This document shows, in pieces, positions 7,946 to 14,509 of a stretch of DNA of 16,774 bases. Within the stretch, counting starts at the first letter, position 1. Each line of letters opens with the position of its first letter. The stretch comes from JABDDM01 sp038240295 (GTDB taxonomy: Bacteria > Bacteroidota > Ignavibacteria > Palsa-1295). The DNA lies in the NCBI GenBank assembly GCA_038240295.1, contig JBBSDW010000070.1, positions 1 to 16,774 of the forward strand. The letters are read 5' to 3'. The position numbers and the translations under genes were made by a program. The notes under the pieces are model-generated. The model was not told the origin of the DNA. It did no database searches and saw only the letters and a list, made by a program, of their open reading frames with translations.

Positions 7946-7974
7946 CCCCACCTGACGGACGGGACGTCCGTCCC
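7946..7974 (-). repeat. Inverted copy of the repeat head
   Basis: The reverse complement of these 29 bases equals the first 29 bases of copies 1 and 3 with one mismatch. The block therefore ends in an inverted terminal copy, and the RNA could form a long stem between the two heads. It lies 13 bases before the minus-strand stop of the next gene. The whole gene-free stretch 7591-7987 is made of this repeat family. Confidence 0.85.
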
Positions 7975-7987
7975 ACGGGGTCGCACT

Positions 7988-8431
7988 CTACCTTCCGCTA
8001 AGCGCCTCAGCGATCGTCGCCTTTAGCGACTGATTTCGCATCATGCAGCCGGTTTGCGTCAGGACTTGCACATCTTCCATCGCGTTCAGTGCCTCGGCCT
8101 GATTGCCTCCCGACATCACAATCCCGATCACCGCATAGTACCTGAGGGCCGGCTCTGTAGCCTTGAGTTGCGATTGAAAGAACTGAATCGCAGCCTGATC
8201 TCCCATTAATTGGCGAAGGCTATCGGTGACCACCCAGCCTTTTGAGCGAACTCTGAAGGGGCCGATGAGCTCGGATTCGATCCGATTGAGTTGCATAAAC
8301 TCCTGCTGCAACTGCGCAACCGAACTGGAATCCTGCGGAGCCGCCGTGGCCTGGTTTGTGCCGAACGCAATTGCGAGCAACAGAAAAACGGACAGCGCTG
8401 CCTTCGCGAAAATTCTTAGGTTTGGGTTCAT
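7988..8431 (-). CDS. Exported protein of unknown function, HEAT-like helical
   Basis: This 147-residue protein has an evident signal peptide: basic start, hydrophobic core at 9-23, and probable cleavage after 'ATA' at 30. The mature part, about 117 residues, seems largely helical. One stretch, 'ALRYYAVIGIVMSGGNQAEALNAM', resembles a HEAT-type helical pair. There is one cysteine near residue 130 and no recognisable catalytic motif. It is probably periplasmic or secreted. It is convergent with the Nramp gene across the repeat block and divergent from pyrG, so neither neighbour hints at its job. I do not recognise the family. Confidence 0.7.
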   Translation of the reverse strand: MNPNLRIFAKAALSVFLLLAIAFGTNQATAAPQDSSSVAQLQQEFMQLNRIESELIGPFRVRSKGWVVTDSLRQLMGDQAAIQFFQSQLKATEPALRYYAVIGIVMSGGNQAEALNAMEDVQVLTQTGCMMRNQSLKATIAEALSGR

Positions 8432-8511
8432 CTTTTGTGAGACGTTCCTCGACGCTTCATTGTTTCATCATTCCAGCCGAAGGTACCAATTCCGTATAAG
8501 TTTATTGATGT

Positions 8512-8534
8512 GGCGCAAAGCGTTTCTTTGCGCC
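8512..8534 (+). promoter_or_regulatory. Perfect hairpin in the pyrG leader
   Basis: GGCGCAAAG (8512-8520) and CTTTGCGCC (8526-8534) are exact reverse complements around a five-base loop, CGTTT. The hairpin ends 22 bases before the pyrG ATG. It could be an attenuator or RNA stabiliser, or as DNA a dyad operator shared with the divergent gene. A TAAGTTTA element at 8497-8504, one base off TAnnTTTG, would start transcription close to the first base of the hairpin, though no clear -33 TTG accompanies it. Confidence 0.5.
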
Positions 8535-8556
8535 CGCCAGCTATTTTTAGTCCCAA

Positions 8557-10323
8557 ATGCCGAAACCGAAATCGACGAAGCAGACCAAGTTCATTTTTAT
8601 CACCGGCGGCGTGGTCAGCTCGCTCGGCAAAGGGATCGTATCGAGCTCGCTTGGCCTGCTGCTCAAATCGCGCGGTCTTCGCGTTACCATCCAGAAATTC
8701 GATCCGTACATTAATGTCGATCCCGGCACGATGTCGCCTTATCAGCACGGCGAAGTCTACGTGACCGACGATGGCGCCGAGACCGATCTCGATCTCGGGC
8801 ACTACGAGCGCTTCCTCGATATCAGCATGACCCGCGCCAACAATACCACGACCGGCCAGGTCTATAACGAAGTCATCCAGCGCGAACGAAGAGGGGATTA
8901 TCTTGGCGCGACCGTGCAGGTCGTTCCACACGTCACCGACGAGATTCGCCGGCGAATGATGGCGCTTGCCGAGACGGGAAAATTTGATGTCGTCATCACC
9001 GAGATCGGCGGCACGGTTGGCGATATCGAGTCGCTGCCATTCCTTGAAGCGATGCGACAGCTGATGCTTAAGGTAGGCAAACGAAATTGCGCGAGCATTC
9101 ATCTTACGCTCGTGCCTTATATCACAAGCGCAGGGGAGCTCAAGACGAAGCCGACGCAGCATTCGGTCAAGACACTGCTCGAGATCGGGATCCAGCCGGA
9201 TATTCTCGTCTGCCGCAGCGAGCACGAACTCTCACCCGCACTTCGCGAGAAGATCGGACTCTTCTGCAACATGGAAGCCCGCTCCGTAATACAGGCGGTC
9301 GATGCCTCGACGATCTATGACGTCCCGCTCACGTTCGCAAAAGAGAAGGTCGATGAGATCGTACTCGAAAAGCTCGGCATGAAAGTGCCGCCGAAGCTCG
9401 ATCTCGCAAAGTGGAAACGATTCGTCGCGCGTGTGAAGGAGCCCTCGAAGCTTGTGCGAATCGGCGTCGTTGGTAAATACGTGCAGCTGCTCGATGCCTA
9501 CAAGTCGATCATGGAAGCCTTCATTCACGCAGGCGCGGAGAACGACGCAAAGGTCGAACTGGTATGGATAAGCTCTGAAGAATTAGAGGATAAGAAGTCC
9601 ATCATAAGTTATTTCGAAGGTATCGACGGTGTGCTCGTCGCTCCTGGATTCGGCTCGCGCGGCATTGAAGGGAAGATCAACGCGATCGAATATGTCCGCC
9701 GAAATAAGATCCCGTTCTTCGGCATCTGTCTCGGTATGCAATGCGCAGTGATCGAATTCGCGCGCGATGTTTGCGGGCTCAAAGAAGCGAACTCGACCGA
9801 ATTCAAAAAGACAAAAGAGAACGTCATCGATCTCATGCTCGACCAAAAAACGGTCGAGACAAAAGGCGGCACTATGCGCTTAGGCAGTTACCCCTGCATC
9901 ATCAAACGCGGCACGCTCGCACACAAGATCTACCGCGACCAGTTCATCACCGAGCGCCACCGCCATCGCTATGAATTCAACAACGACTTCCGCGAACAGC
10001 TTTCAGCAAAGGGACTCGTCCTTAGCGGCGTATCGCCCGACGGCCAACTCGTCGAGATCGTCGAACTCAAACAAACCGAACACCCATTCTTCATCGGTGT
10101 CCAATTCCATCCAGAACTAAAAAGTCGCGCAACCAAAGCGCATCCGATCTTTCGAGAATTCGTAAAAGCAAGCCTCGCGCACAAGGCAGCAAGGGGATCG
10201 CATGATAAGACGATCAAGCTGACTTCGCACGCATTGAATGGTCACGCCAAGAATGGCATTGCCGTCAACGGAGTAGCTACCGCGAAAAAATCGCGTGTCT
10301 CGGCAAAGGCGAGTACAAAATGA
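8557..10323 (+). CDS. pyrG: CTP synthase (glutamine-hydrolysing)
   Basis: This cytosolic enzyme turns UTP into CTP using ATP and ammonia from glutamine, the last step of de novo CTP synthesis. The N-terminal synthetase domain begins with 'FITGGVVSSLGKGIVSSSLG' (14-33), holding the P-loop. 'SPYQHGEVYVTDDGAETDLD' and 'EIGGTVGDIES' follow, the expected nucleotide and Mg2+ sites. The glutaminase domain has the nucleophile Cys391 in 'GICLGMQ' with His518 and Glu520 in 'FHPE'. The protein has 588 residues against about 545 in E. coli. The extra length is a basic, low-complexity tail after about residue 540 with repeated 'NG' pairs. There is no Shine-Dalgarno sequence; the ATG fits the conserved N-terminus. 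The gene seems to be transcribed alone, with a hairpin in its leader. Confidence 0.97.
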   Translation: MPKPKSTKQTKFIFITGGVVSSLGKGIVSSSLGLLLKSRGLRVTIQKFDPYINVDPGTMSPYQHGEVYVTDDGAETDLDLGHYERFLDISMTRANNTTTGQVYNEVIQRERRGDYLGATVQVVPHVTDEIRRRMMALAETGKFDVVITEIGGTVGDIESLPFLEAMRQLMLKVGKRNCASIHLTLVPYITSAGELKTKPTQHSVKTLLEIGIQPDILVCRSEHELSPALREKIGLFCNMEARSVIQAVDASTIYDVPLTFAKEKVDEIVLEKLGMKVPPKLDLAKWKRFVARVKEPSKLVRIGVVGKYVQLLDAYKSIMEAFIHAGAENDAKVELVWISSEELEDKKSIISYFEGIDGVLVAPGFGSRGIEGKINAIEYVRRNKIPFFGICLGMQCAVIEFARDVCGLKEANSTEFKKTKENVIDLMLDQKTVETKGGTMRLGSYPCIIKRGTLAHKIYRDQFITERHRHRYEFNNDFREQLSAKGLVLSGVSPDGQLVEIVELKQTEHPFFIGVQFHPELKSRATKAHPIFREFVKASLAHKAARGSHDKTIKLTSHALNGHAKNGIAVNGVATAKKSRVSAKASTK

Positions 10324-10387
10324 ACTGCTTAGGCCGGCCGAAGGCTTCAACCAAACCCAAAAACTCATCATCCGCCACTGACGTGTT

Positions 10388-10413
10388 CCCCCCCTCCCAA
10401 ATTCCCCGCACCC
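10388..10413 (-). other. Possible G-quadruplex motif (minus strand)
   Basis: On the plus strand there are C runs of 7, 3, 4 and 3 bases separated by T, AAATT and GCA. On the minus strand this gives four G runs with loops of 3, 5 and 1 bases, which fits the simple G3+N1-7 rule. It lies between pyrG and the mqnE-A gene, in a 180-bp stretch (10324-10503) where I see no gene and no convincing promoter. Confidence 0.4.
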
Positions 10414-10503
10414 ACACCGTTCCACTGATCCCTTTCGTGTTCCCTGAGCCCCAAGCAACTACCAGCAATCCAAGCGTGTTAACCCGCCCGTAATTGCCCA
10501 TAT

Positions 10504-12411
10504 ATGATCTCATCAAAAGAGTTATTCTTCAAGGATTCGGCTCTCGAACCTATCTGGCAGAAAGTCCGCTCCGGCGAAAGACTTTCAAAAGAGGATGGAC
10601 TGCTCCTCTATAAATCAGATGACCTTATCGGCGTGGGCCGAATGGCGAACGAAGTCGCACGAGCGAAATCGGGCGACAGCGTTTATTTCGTGCTCAATCG
10701 AAAGCTCGAGCCGACGAATATCTGCGTCCTCTCCTGCAAGTTCTGCGACTTCGCGGTGAAGCAAGGTTCGGCAGAAGCTTACGAGATGACGATCGACGAA
10801 ATGCTTTCGAAGCTACGTCCCGATCTGCACGAGGTCCACATAACTGGCGGTTTGCATCCCGATTGGCCGTGGGAGTTCTACGTTGACATGGTGCGCCGCA
10901 TCAAGACGGAATTTCCGAACGTCGACGTAAAGGCATTCACAGCGGTCGAGATCGACTTCTTCAAAAAGAAGTTCAAGAAAACGCACGAAGAAGTACTGCG
11001 CGAGTTGCAAGCGGTCGGTCTGCGAACAATGCCCGGCGGTGGCGCGGAAGTTTTTTCGGAGCGCGTTCGCAAGCAGCTCTTCAATCAAAAGATCGGCGCA
11101 AAGGCGTGGTTCGAAGTTCATCGTGCTGCGCACAAGCTTGGCATCTTGTCGAACGTGACCATGCTCTACGGTCACATCGAAACCCTCGAGGAGCGCGTCG
11201 AACACATGCTTCGCGTTCGCGAATGCCAGGATGATACGAGAGGATTTCTCTCGTTCATCCCGCTCGCGTTTCAACCTGGCGTCACGGGTATCAAGCCGAG
11301 CAATGCGTACACAAGTGCGATCGACGATCTGAAGACGATCGCCGTATCGAGGCTCATGCTCGATAACATTCCGCACATCAAAGCTTACTGGGTCATGCTA
11401 ACGGCGGAAGTCGCGACGATCGCGCTGAACTTTGGCGCCGATGATATGGATGGCACAGTCGGCGAAGAACGCATTGCACACGATGCCGGTGCGATCAGCC
11501 CGATGGAGCTTGCGAAGAACAAGCTGATCTCGATCATCCATGATGCAGGCAAAGTCCCAGTCGAGCGCGACATCTGGTACAACCCGATCGAAATTTATCC
11601 GAAGCCGAACACGAGCGTTGTAAGCCGAATGCCTTATCTCAACTCGGTGCCATTCTACAGCTTTTTTACGCCGGGTCTCAATCAGATCAAAGAAGCGCCT
11701 CTCGTCCCGAGCGTCTTCGGAAAATTCGCTGCAGAAGGGTCGATCACGGCAGGGCCGATGTCGCTTGAGGATTTCAAACGCAACGAGTCCGAGTTCGACA
11801 TGCTCAACTATGGAGTTGCCGTGACAGGCAAGGTCATGTCCGTACTGCTTTATTCGCACTTCGAATGGAGCGGGCTGTCCGGGAAGCGCATCGGGATCAC
11901 CGGCGAAACTTCGACGAGCATAGAGTTGCTGCGAGTGCTGCTTGAAAAGAAGTATGACGTTACCGATTTCACATTCGAGCGGATGAATCTTGCGACCTCG
12001 CAGATCGACTATTCGAAGTTCGATGCGGTCTTGTTGATCGGCGATGAAGCGCTCAAACGCGTAGTTCTCGGTGGTCTTGCGAGCTATCTCAATGTTTATG
12101 ATCTCGCCGAAGAATGGCATGACTGGAAGCAGCTTCCATTCGTTTTCGCTGTCTGGGCGGTTCGCAAGGATATTCCTGCTGCGCATCGCGATGCCATTGT
12201 TCATGGACTCGAACAATCGCTCAAGAGTTCGCACGGACGTTATGGCGAACTTGGCCGCGAACATGGCAAGCGCATCGGCATGACACGTGAAATGGTCGAG
12301 AGCTATCTCAATGCCTTCACGTATGAACTCACGGATCTCGAACTCAGAGCGATCGAAGAATTTCATCGCGAGCTTGAGTCGGTCAAAAACAAAGTTGCGG
12401 TAGCTGCTTAA
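10504..12411 (+). CDS. mqnE-mqnA: Fused aminofutalosine synthase (MqnE) and chorismate dehydratase (MqnA)
   Basis: This 635-residue protein joins two enzymes of the futalosine menaquinone route. Residues 1 to about 370 are a radical SAM MqnE: 'C74VLSC78KFC81' gives the CxxxCxxC iron-sulphur motif, followed by 'HITGGLHPDWPWEFY' and 'RTMPGGGAEVFSERVR'. From about 375 to 620 comes an MqnA domain: 'SRMPYLNSVPFYSFF', 'GITGETSTSIELLRVLL', 'FDAVLLIGDEAL' and 'LPFVFAVWAVRKD'. MqnA dehydrates chorismate to 3-enolpyruvylbenzoate, and MqnE couples that product to SAM to give aminofutalosine, so the two halves act in sequence in the cytosol. The linker near 'IEIYPKPNTS' is short and uninterrupted. Separate genes are the usual arrangement. 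mqnC follows 20 bp downstream. The call for each half is firm; whether both are active is inferred. Confidence 0.92.
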   Translation: MISSKELFFKDSALEPIWQKVRSGERLSKEDGLLLYKSDDLIGVGRMANEVARAKSGDSVYFVLNRKLEPTNICVLSCKFCDFAVKQGSAEAYEMTIDEMLSKLRPDLHEVHITGGLHPDWPWEFYVDMVRRIKTEFPNVDVKAFTAVEIDFFKKKFKKTHEEVLRELQAVGLRTMPGGGAEVFSERVRKQLFNQKIGAKAWFEVHRAAHKLGILSNVTMLYGHIETLEERVEHMLRVRECQDDTRGFLSFIPLAFQPGVTGIKPSNAYTSAIDDLKTIAVSRLMLDNIPHIKAYWVMLTAEVATIALNFGADDMDGTVGEERIAHDAGAISPMELAKNKLISIIHDAGKVPVERDIWYNPIEIYPKPNTSVVSRMPYLNSVPFYSFFTPGLNQIKEAPLVPSVFGKFAAEGSITAGPMSLEDFKRNESEFDMLNYGVAVTGKVMSVLLYSHFEWSGLSGKRIGITGETSTSIELLRVLLEKKYDVTDFTFERMNLATSQIDYSKFDAVLLIGDEALKRVVLGGLASYLNVYDLAEEWHDWKQLPFVFAVWAVRKDIPAAHRDAIVHGLEQSLKSSHGRYGELGREHGKRIGMTREMVESYLNAFTYELTDLELRAIEEFHRELESVKNKVAVAA

Positions 12412-12418
12412 TTGTTAT

Positions 12419-12434
12419 AAGGGGAAAGAAAGTG
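12419..12434 (+). promoter_or_regulatory. Shine-Dalgarno site with GTG start of mqnC
   Basis: AAGGGG at 12419-12424 lies seven bases before the GTG at 12432. It decides the mqnC start, because the other genes here lack a clear Shine-Dalgarno sequence. Confidence 0.5.
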
Positions 12435-13616
12435 ATTGAATCGATCAGATCAAAAGTTAATTCGGGCGCGCGACTTAGTGTTGAAGAAGGAATGTGGCTA
12501 CTTAAGAATGGCGAGATCCTCGATCTTGCCGAGCTTGCCGAGACGGTCCGTTTTCGGAAAAACCCCGAGCGACGCGTCACGTTCGTGGTCGACTCGAACC
12601 CGAACTACACGAATATCTGCAACATCGACTGTATCTTCTGTGCGTTCTATCGGCACGAGGGTGACAAAGATGCATATACAATTCCCGTCGATGACCTGAT
12701 CAAAAAATTCAAATCGAGCGCCTCGCGTGGCGTTCGAACCATCTTGCTTCAAGGCGGAGTCAATCCAGCGATTCCGTTCGAATATTATAAAGAACTTGTA
12801 CGACGCACCCGCGCGGAAGTCCCCGAGATACATCCACACTTTTTCTCGACCAGTGAGATCATCGGCATGAGCGAAGTCTCAGGTCTCAGCATTCCCGAAG
12901 TGCTCAAAGAGCTTCACGCAGAAGGACTCGACTCGATCCCTGGCGGAGGAGCCGAAATCCTGAATGATCGTGTAAAGAAGAAGATCTCTGCGAAAAAAGG
13001 GACCAGCGAGGATTGGCTGAGTGTCATGCGTGAGGCGCATAAACTAGGCATCAAGTCAACGGCGACGATGATGTATGGGCATCTCGAGACCGACGAAGAT
13101 GTGATCGAACATCTCGAATCCATTCGTGCACTTCAGGATGAGTATCAGGGCTTTACCGCGTTCATCCCCTGGAGCTTCAAGCCTGGCAATACGCCGCTCG
13201 AAAAGATCATCCCGAACTACGCGACGAGCACGCGCTATCTTCAAATGATCGCGATCAGCAGAATTTTCCTCGATAACTTTCCGCACATTCAGGCAAGCTG
13301 GTTCTCAGAAGGGAAGAAGACTGGCCAGATCGCACTACACTTCGGTGCCGATGATTTCGGCGGTACGCTCGAAGAAGAGAACGTCCACGCCTCAGCGAAT
13401 TTCGTCCACACGACGACGACGAAAGAAGCGGTCGATCTCATTCGCGAGTCAGGCTTCACTCCCGCCGAGCGAACAACACTCTATGACATCATTGCCGAAT
13501 ATGGTGAAGGGGAGTACCCTGTGAGCGTCCTCGACACCGCCCGCCTCGATGTCCACATGACCGCCGAACGAATCATGAAGAACGTCCTGAGAGACGAGCT
13601 GCCTGTGCTTCAGTGA
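12432..13616 (+). CDS. mqnC: Cyclic dehypoxanthinyl futalosine synthase (radical SAM)
   Basis: MqnC cyclises dehypoxanthinyl futalosine in the later part of the futalosine route to menaquinone, using SAM and a [4Fe-4S] cluster. The 394-residue product has the cluster motif 'C63NIDC67IFC70' (CxxxCxxC), then 'LLQGGVNPAIPFEYY', 'DSIPGGGAEILNDRVK' and 'TATMMYGHLETDEDVIEH', all typical of the family and parallel to those in MqnE. 'ALHFGADDFGGTLEEENV' near 305-320 is a common C-terminal motif of MqnC. The length fits. It starts with GTG behind a Shine-Dalgarno site, 20 bp after mqnE-A, and is most likely in the same operon. It is followed by a hairpin terminator. MqnE paralogy was considered, but 'LLQGGVNP' and 'DFGGTLEEENV' favour MqnC. 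Confidence 0.94.
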   Translation: MIESIRSKVNSGARLSVEEGMWLLKNGEILDLAELAETVRFRKNPERRVTFVVDSNPNYTNICNIDCIFCAFYRHEGDKDAYTIPVDDLIKKFKSSASRGVRTILLQGGVNPAIPFEYYKELVRRTRAEVPEIHPHFFSTSEIIGMSEVSGLSIPEVLKELHAEGLDSIPGGGAEILNDRVKKKISAKKGTSEDWLSVMREAHKLGIKSTATMMYGHLETDEDVIEHLESIRALQDEYQGFTAFIPWSFKPGNTPLEKIIPNYATSTRYLQMIAISRIFLDNFPHIQASWFSEGKKTGQIALHFGADDFGGTLEEENVHASANFVHTTTTKEAVDLIRESGFTPAERTTLYDIIAEYGEGEYPVSVLDTARLDVHMTAERIMKNVLRDELPVLQ

Positions 13617-13645
13617 CCGCTTAACTGCGGTGAAAGTCACATAAA

Positions 13646-13681
13646 AAAAGAGGCAAAATGCTTTCGCACTCGGCCTCTTTT
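13646..13681. terminator. Hairpin terminator after mqnC
   Basis: AAAAGAGGC (13646-13654) pairs exactly with GCCTCTTTT (13673-13681) over an 18-base loop that can form a small inner TGC/GCA stem. An A tract precedes it and T-rich sequence follows, so it can stop transcription of the mqn genes and possibly of minus-strand readthrough. Confidence 0.75.
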
Positions 13682-13774
13682 AGTTTTGGGCAAAGTGAGT
13701 AAACCTCACTTAAGGATTCACATAATGCTTGAGCTTGAAAGATCGTTCTCTTTTGGCCGTGCTCAGACATTTGC

Positions 13775-13800
13775 AGCTTCGCTTAACTTTAAGCGAAGCT
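13775..13800. repeat. Twelve-base perfect inverted repeat at the stop codon of the DUF151 gene
   Basis: AGCTTCGCTTAA (13775-13786) and TTAAGCGAAGCT (13789-13800) are exact reverse complements around CT. The outer end overlaps the TAG stop (13799-13801) of the minus-strand gene. The hairpin may end or stabilise that transcript; no T tract follows on the minus strand. The rest of 13617-13798 holds two more short hairpins (13613-13640 and 13693-13711). Confidence 0.6.
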
Positions 13801-14404
13801 ACTTAAGCTTTTGTATTTCATCACGAATCGAGGCTGCCTTCTCGTAATCTTCTTTCTTGATGGCTTCGTCAAGCTGCTGGTTTAGCTGCTCAAGTTTCGT
13901 TTTTGGGACTGCAACTTTCGGCGCCTCGATCTTCGGCGTTTCGGCGCCGATCATGTTTTTCTCCTCAGAATCGCCATCCATGTCTTCGCCTTCATCCTCG
14001 CCATCTTCTGGTATGAATCCGGCTTCCGCCATCACCGATTCAGCCACGTAGATCGGCACTCCAAATCGGATCGCGATCGCGATCGCATCGCTCGGACGCG
14101 CATCTATTTCCTGATCCCCGGAAAGATTGAGCGACGCATAAAAAGTACCTTCCTTAAGCTCTGTGATCCCAACTTCGGTGATCGTACCTTCGAGTGTCTC
14201 GACCAATTTCTTTAGAAGATCATGGGTGAGCGGACGAGGAGGTTTGATGCCTTCCATTTCCAGCGCAATCGCCTGTGCCTCGAAGCCTCCGATGATGATC
14301 GGAATACGGCGCGAACCCGAGGTCTCGCGAAGGATAAGCGCATAGGCGCCGTTGCTTGCGGGGCTGGTGGAGATGCCGAGGATTTCTACCTGAACTCTAT
14401 CCAT
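13799..14404 (-). CDS. Bifunctional nuclease family protein (DUF151) with C-terminal UVR motif
   Basis: The 201-residue protein has a DUF151/BFN domain at about 1-130: 'RRIPIIIGGFEAQAIALEM' near 32-50 and the family hallmark 'DARPSDAIAIAIR' at 101-113, followed by 'VPIYVAESV'. Some members cut DNA and RNA; most are untested. A strongly acidic linker (131-148) and a Pro/Lys stretch lead to a UvrB/UvrC-type motif at 171-201 ('LNQQLDEAIKKEDYEKAAS'), an alpha-helical hairpin that binds partner proteins in UvrBC. DUF151 plus UVR is a known arrangement in Bacteroidota relatives. The gene follows etfA by 103 bp on the same strand, with a palindrome in front of it, so its transcription may be separate. 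Confidence 0.88.
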   Translation of the reverse strand: MDRVQVEILGISTSPASNGAYALILRETSGSRRIPIIIGGFEAQAIALEMEGIKPPRPLTHDLLKKLVETLEGTITEVGITELKEGTFYASLNLSGDQEIDARPSDAIAIAIRFGVPIYVAESVMAEAGFIPEDGEDEGEDMDGDSEEKNMIGAETPKIEAPKVAVPKTKLEQLNQQLDEAIKKEDYEKAASIRDEIQKLK

Positions 14405-14421
14405 GAAGTCGGCTACTCGTT

Positions 14422-14435
14422 AAATCGTCCGATTT
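14422..14435. repeat. Palindrome AAATCG-N2-CGATTT, copy 1
   Basis: AAATCGTCCGATTT is a 14-base palindrome with a two-base centre. It lies 18 bases before the start codon of the DUF151 gene. A twin copy sits 74 bases away at the end of etfA. Confidence 0.5.
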
Positions 14436-14460
14436 GACCACTTTTATTATCACATATTAT

Positions 14461-14485
14461 GCCTGTTGAAATACGCTTCACAGGC
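14461..14485. repeat. Inverted repeat between the two palindromes
   Basis: GCCTGTTGAA pairs with TTCACAGGC except for one bulged base, around the centre ATACGC. It may be a weak terminator after etfA; there is no T tract on the minus strand. Confidence 0.4.
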
Positions 14486-14495
14486 TGCGAGTTCC

Positions 14496-14509
14496 AAATC
14501 GACCGATTT
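14496..14509. repeat. Palindrome AAATCG-N2-CGATTT, copy 2
   Basis: AAATCGACCGATTT differs from copy 1 by a single central base. It overlaps the stop codon of etfA (14508-14510). Confidence 0.5.

Noticed and set aside
7600..7974. CRISPR array
   Set aside because: The units are 115 bases long and repeated throughout, with no unique spacers, and no cas genes are near.
7659..7976. Minus-strand frames of 88-105 residues across the repeat block
   Set aside because: They consist of the repeated unit translated three times; the frame stays open because the period and stem are stop-poor. No start context or family likeness.
8428..9225. 265-codon minus-strand frame across the start of pyrG
   Set aside because: It is antisense to the highly conserved CTP synthase N-terminus and overlaps the start of the small exported-protein gene.
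11398..12366. 322-codon minus-strand frame inside the mqnE-A gene
   Set aside because: It lies antisense to the clearly coding MqnA half and its product resembles no family; such long shadow frames are common in GC-rich codon patterns.
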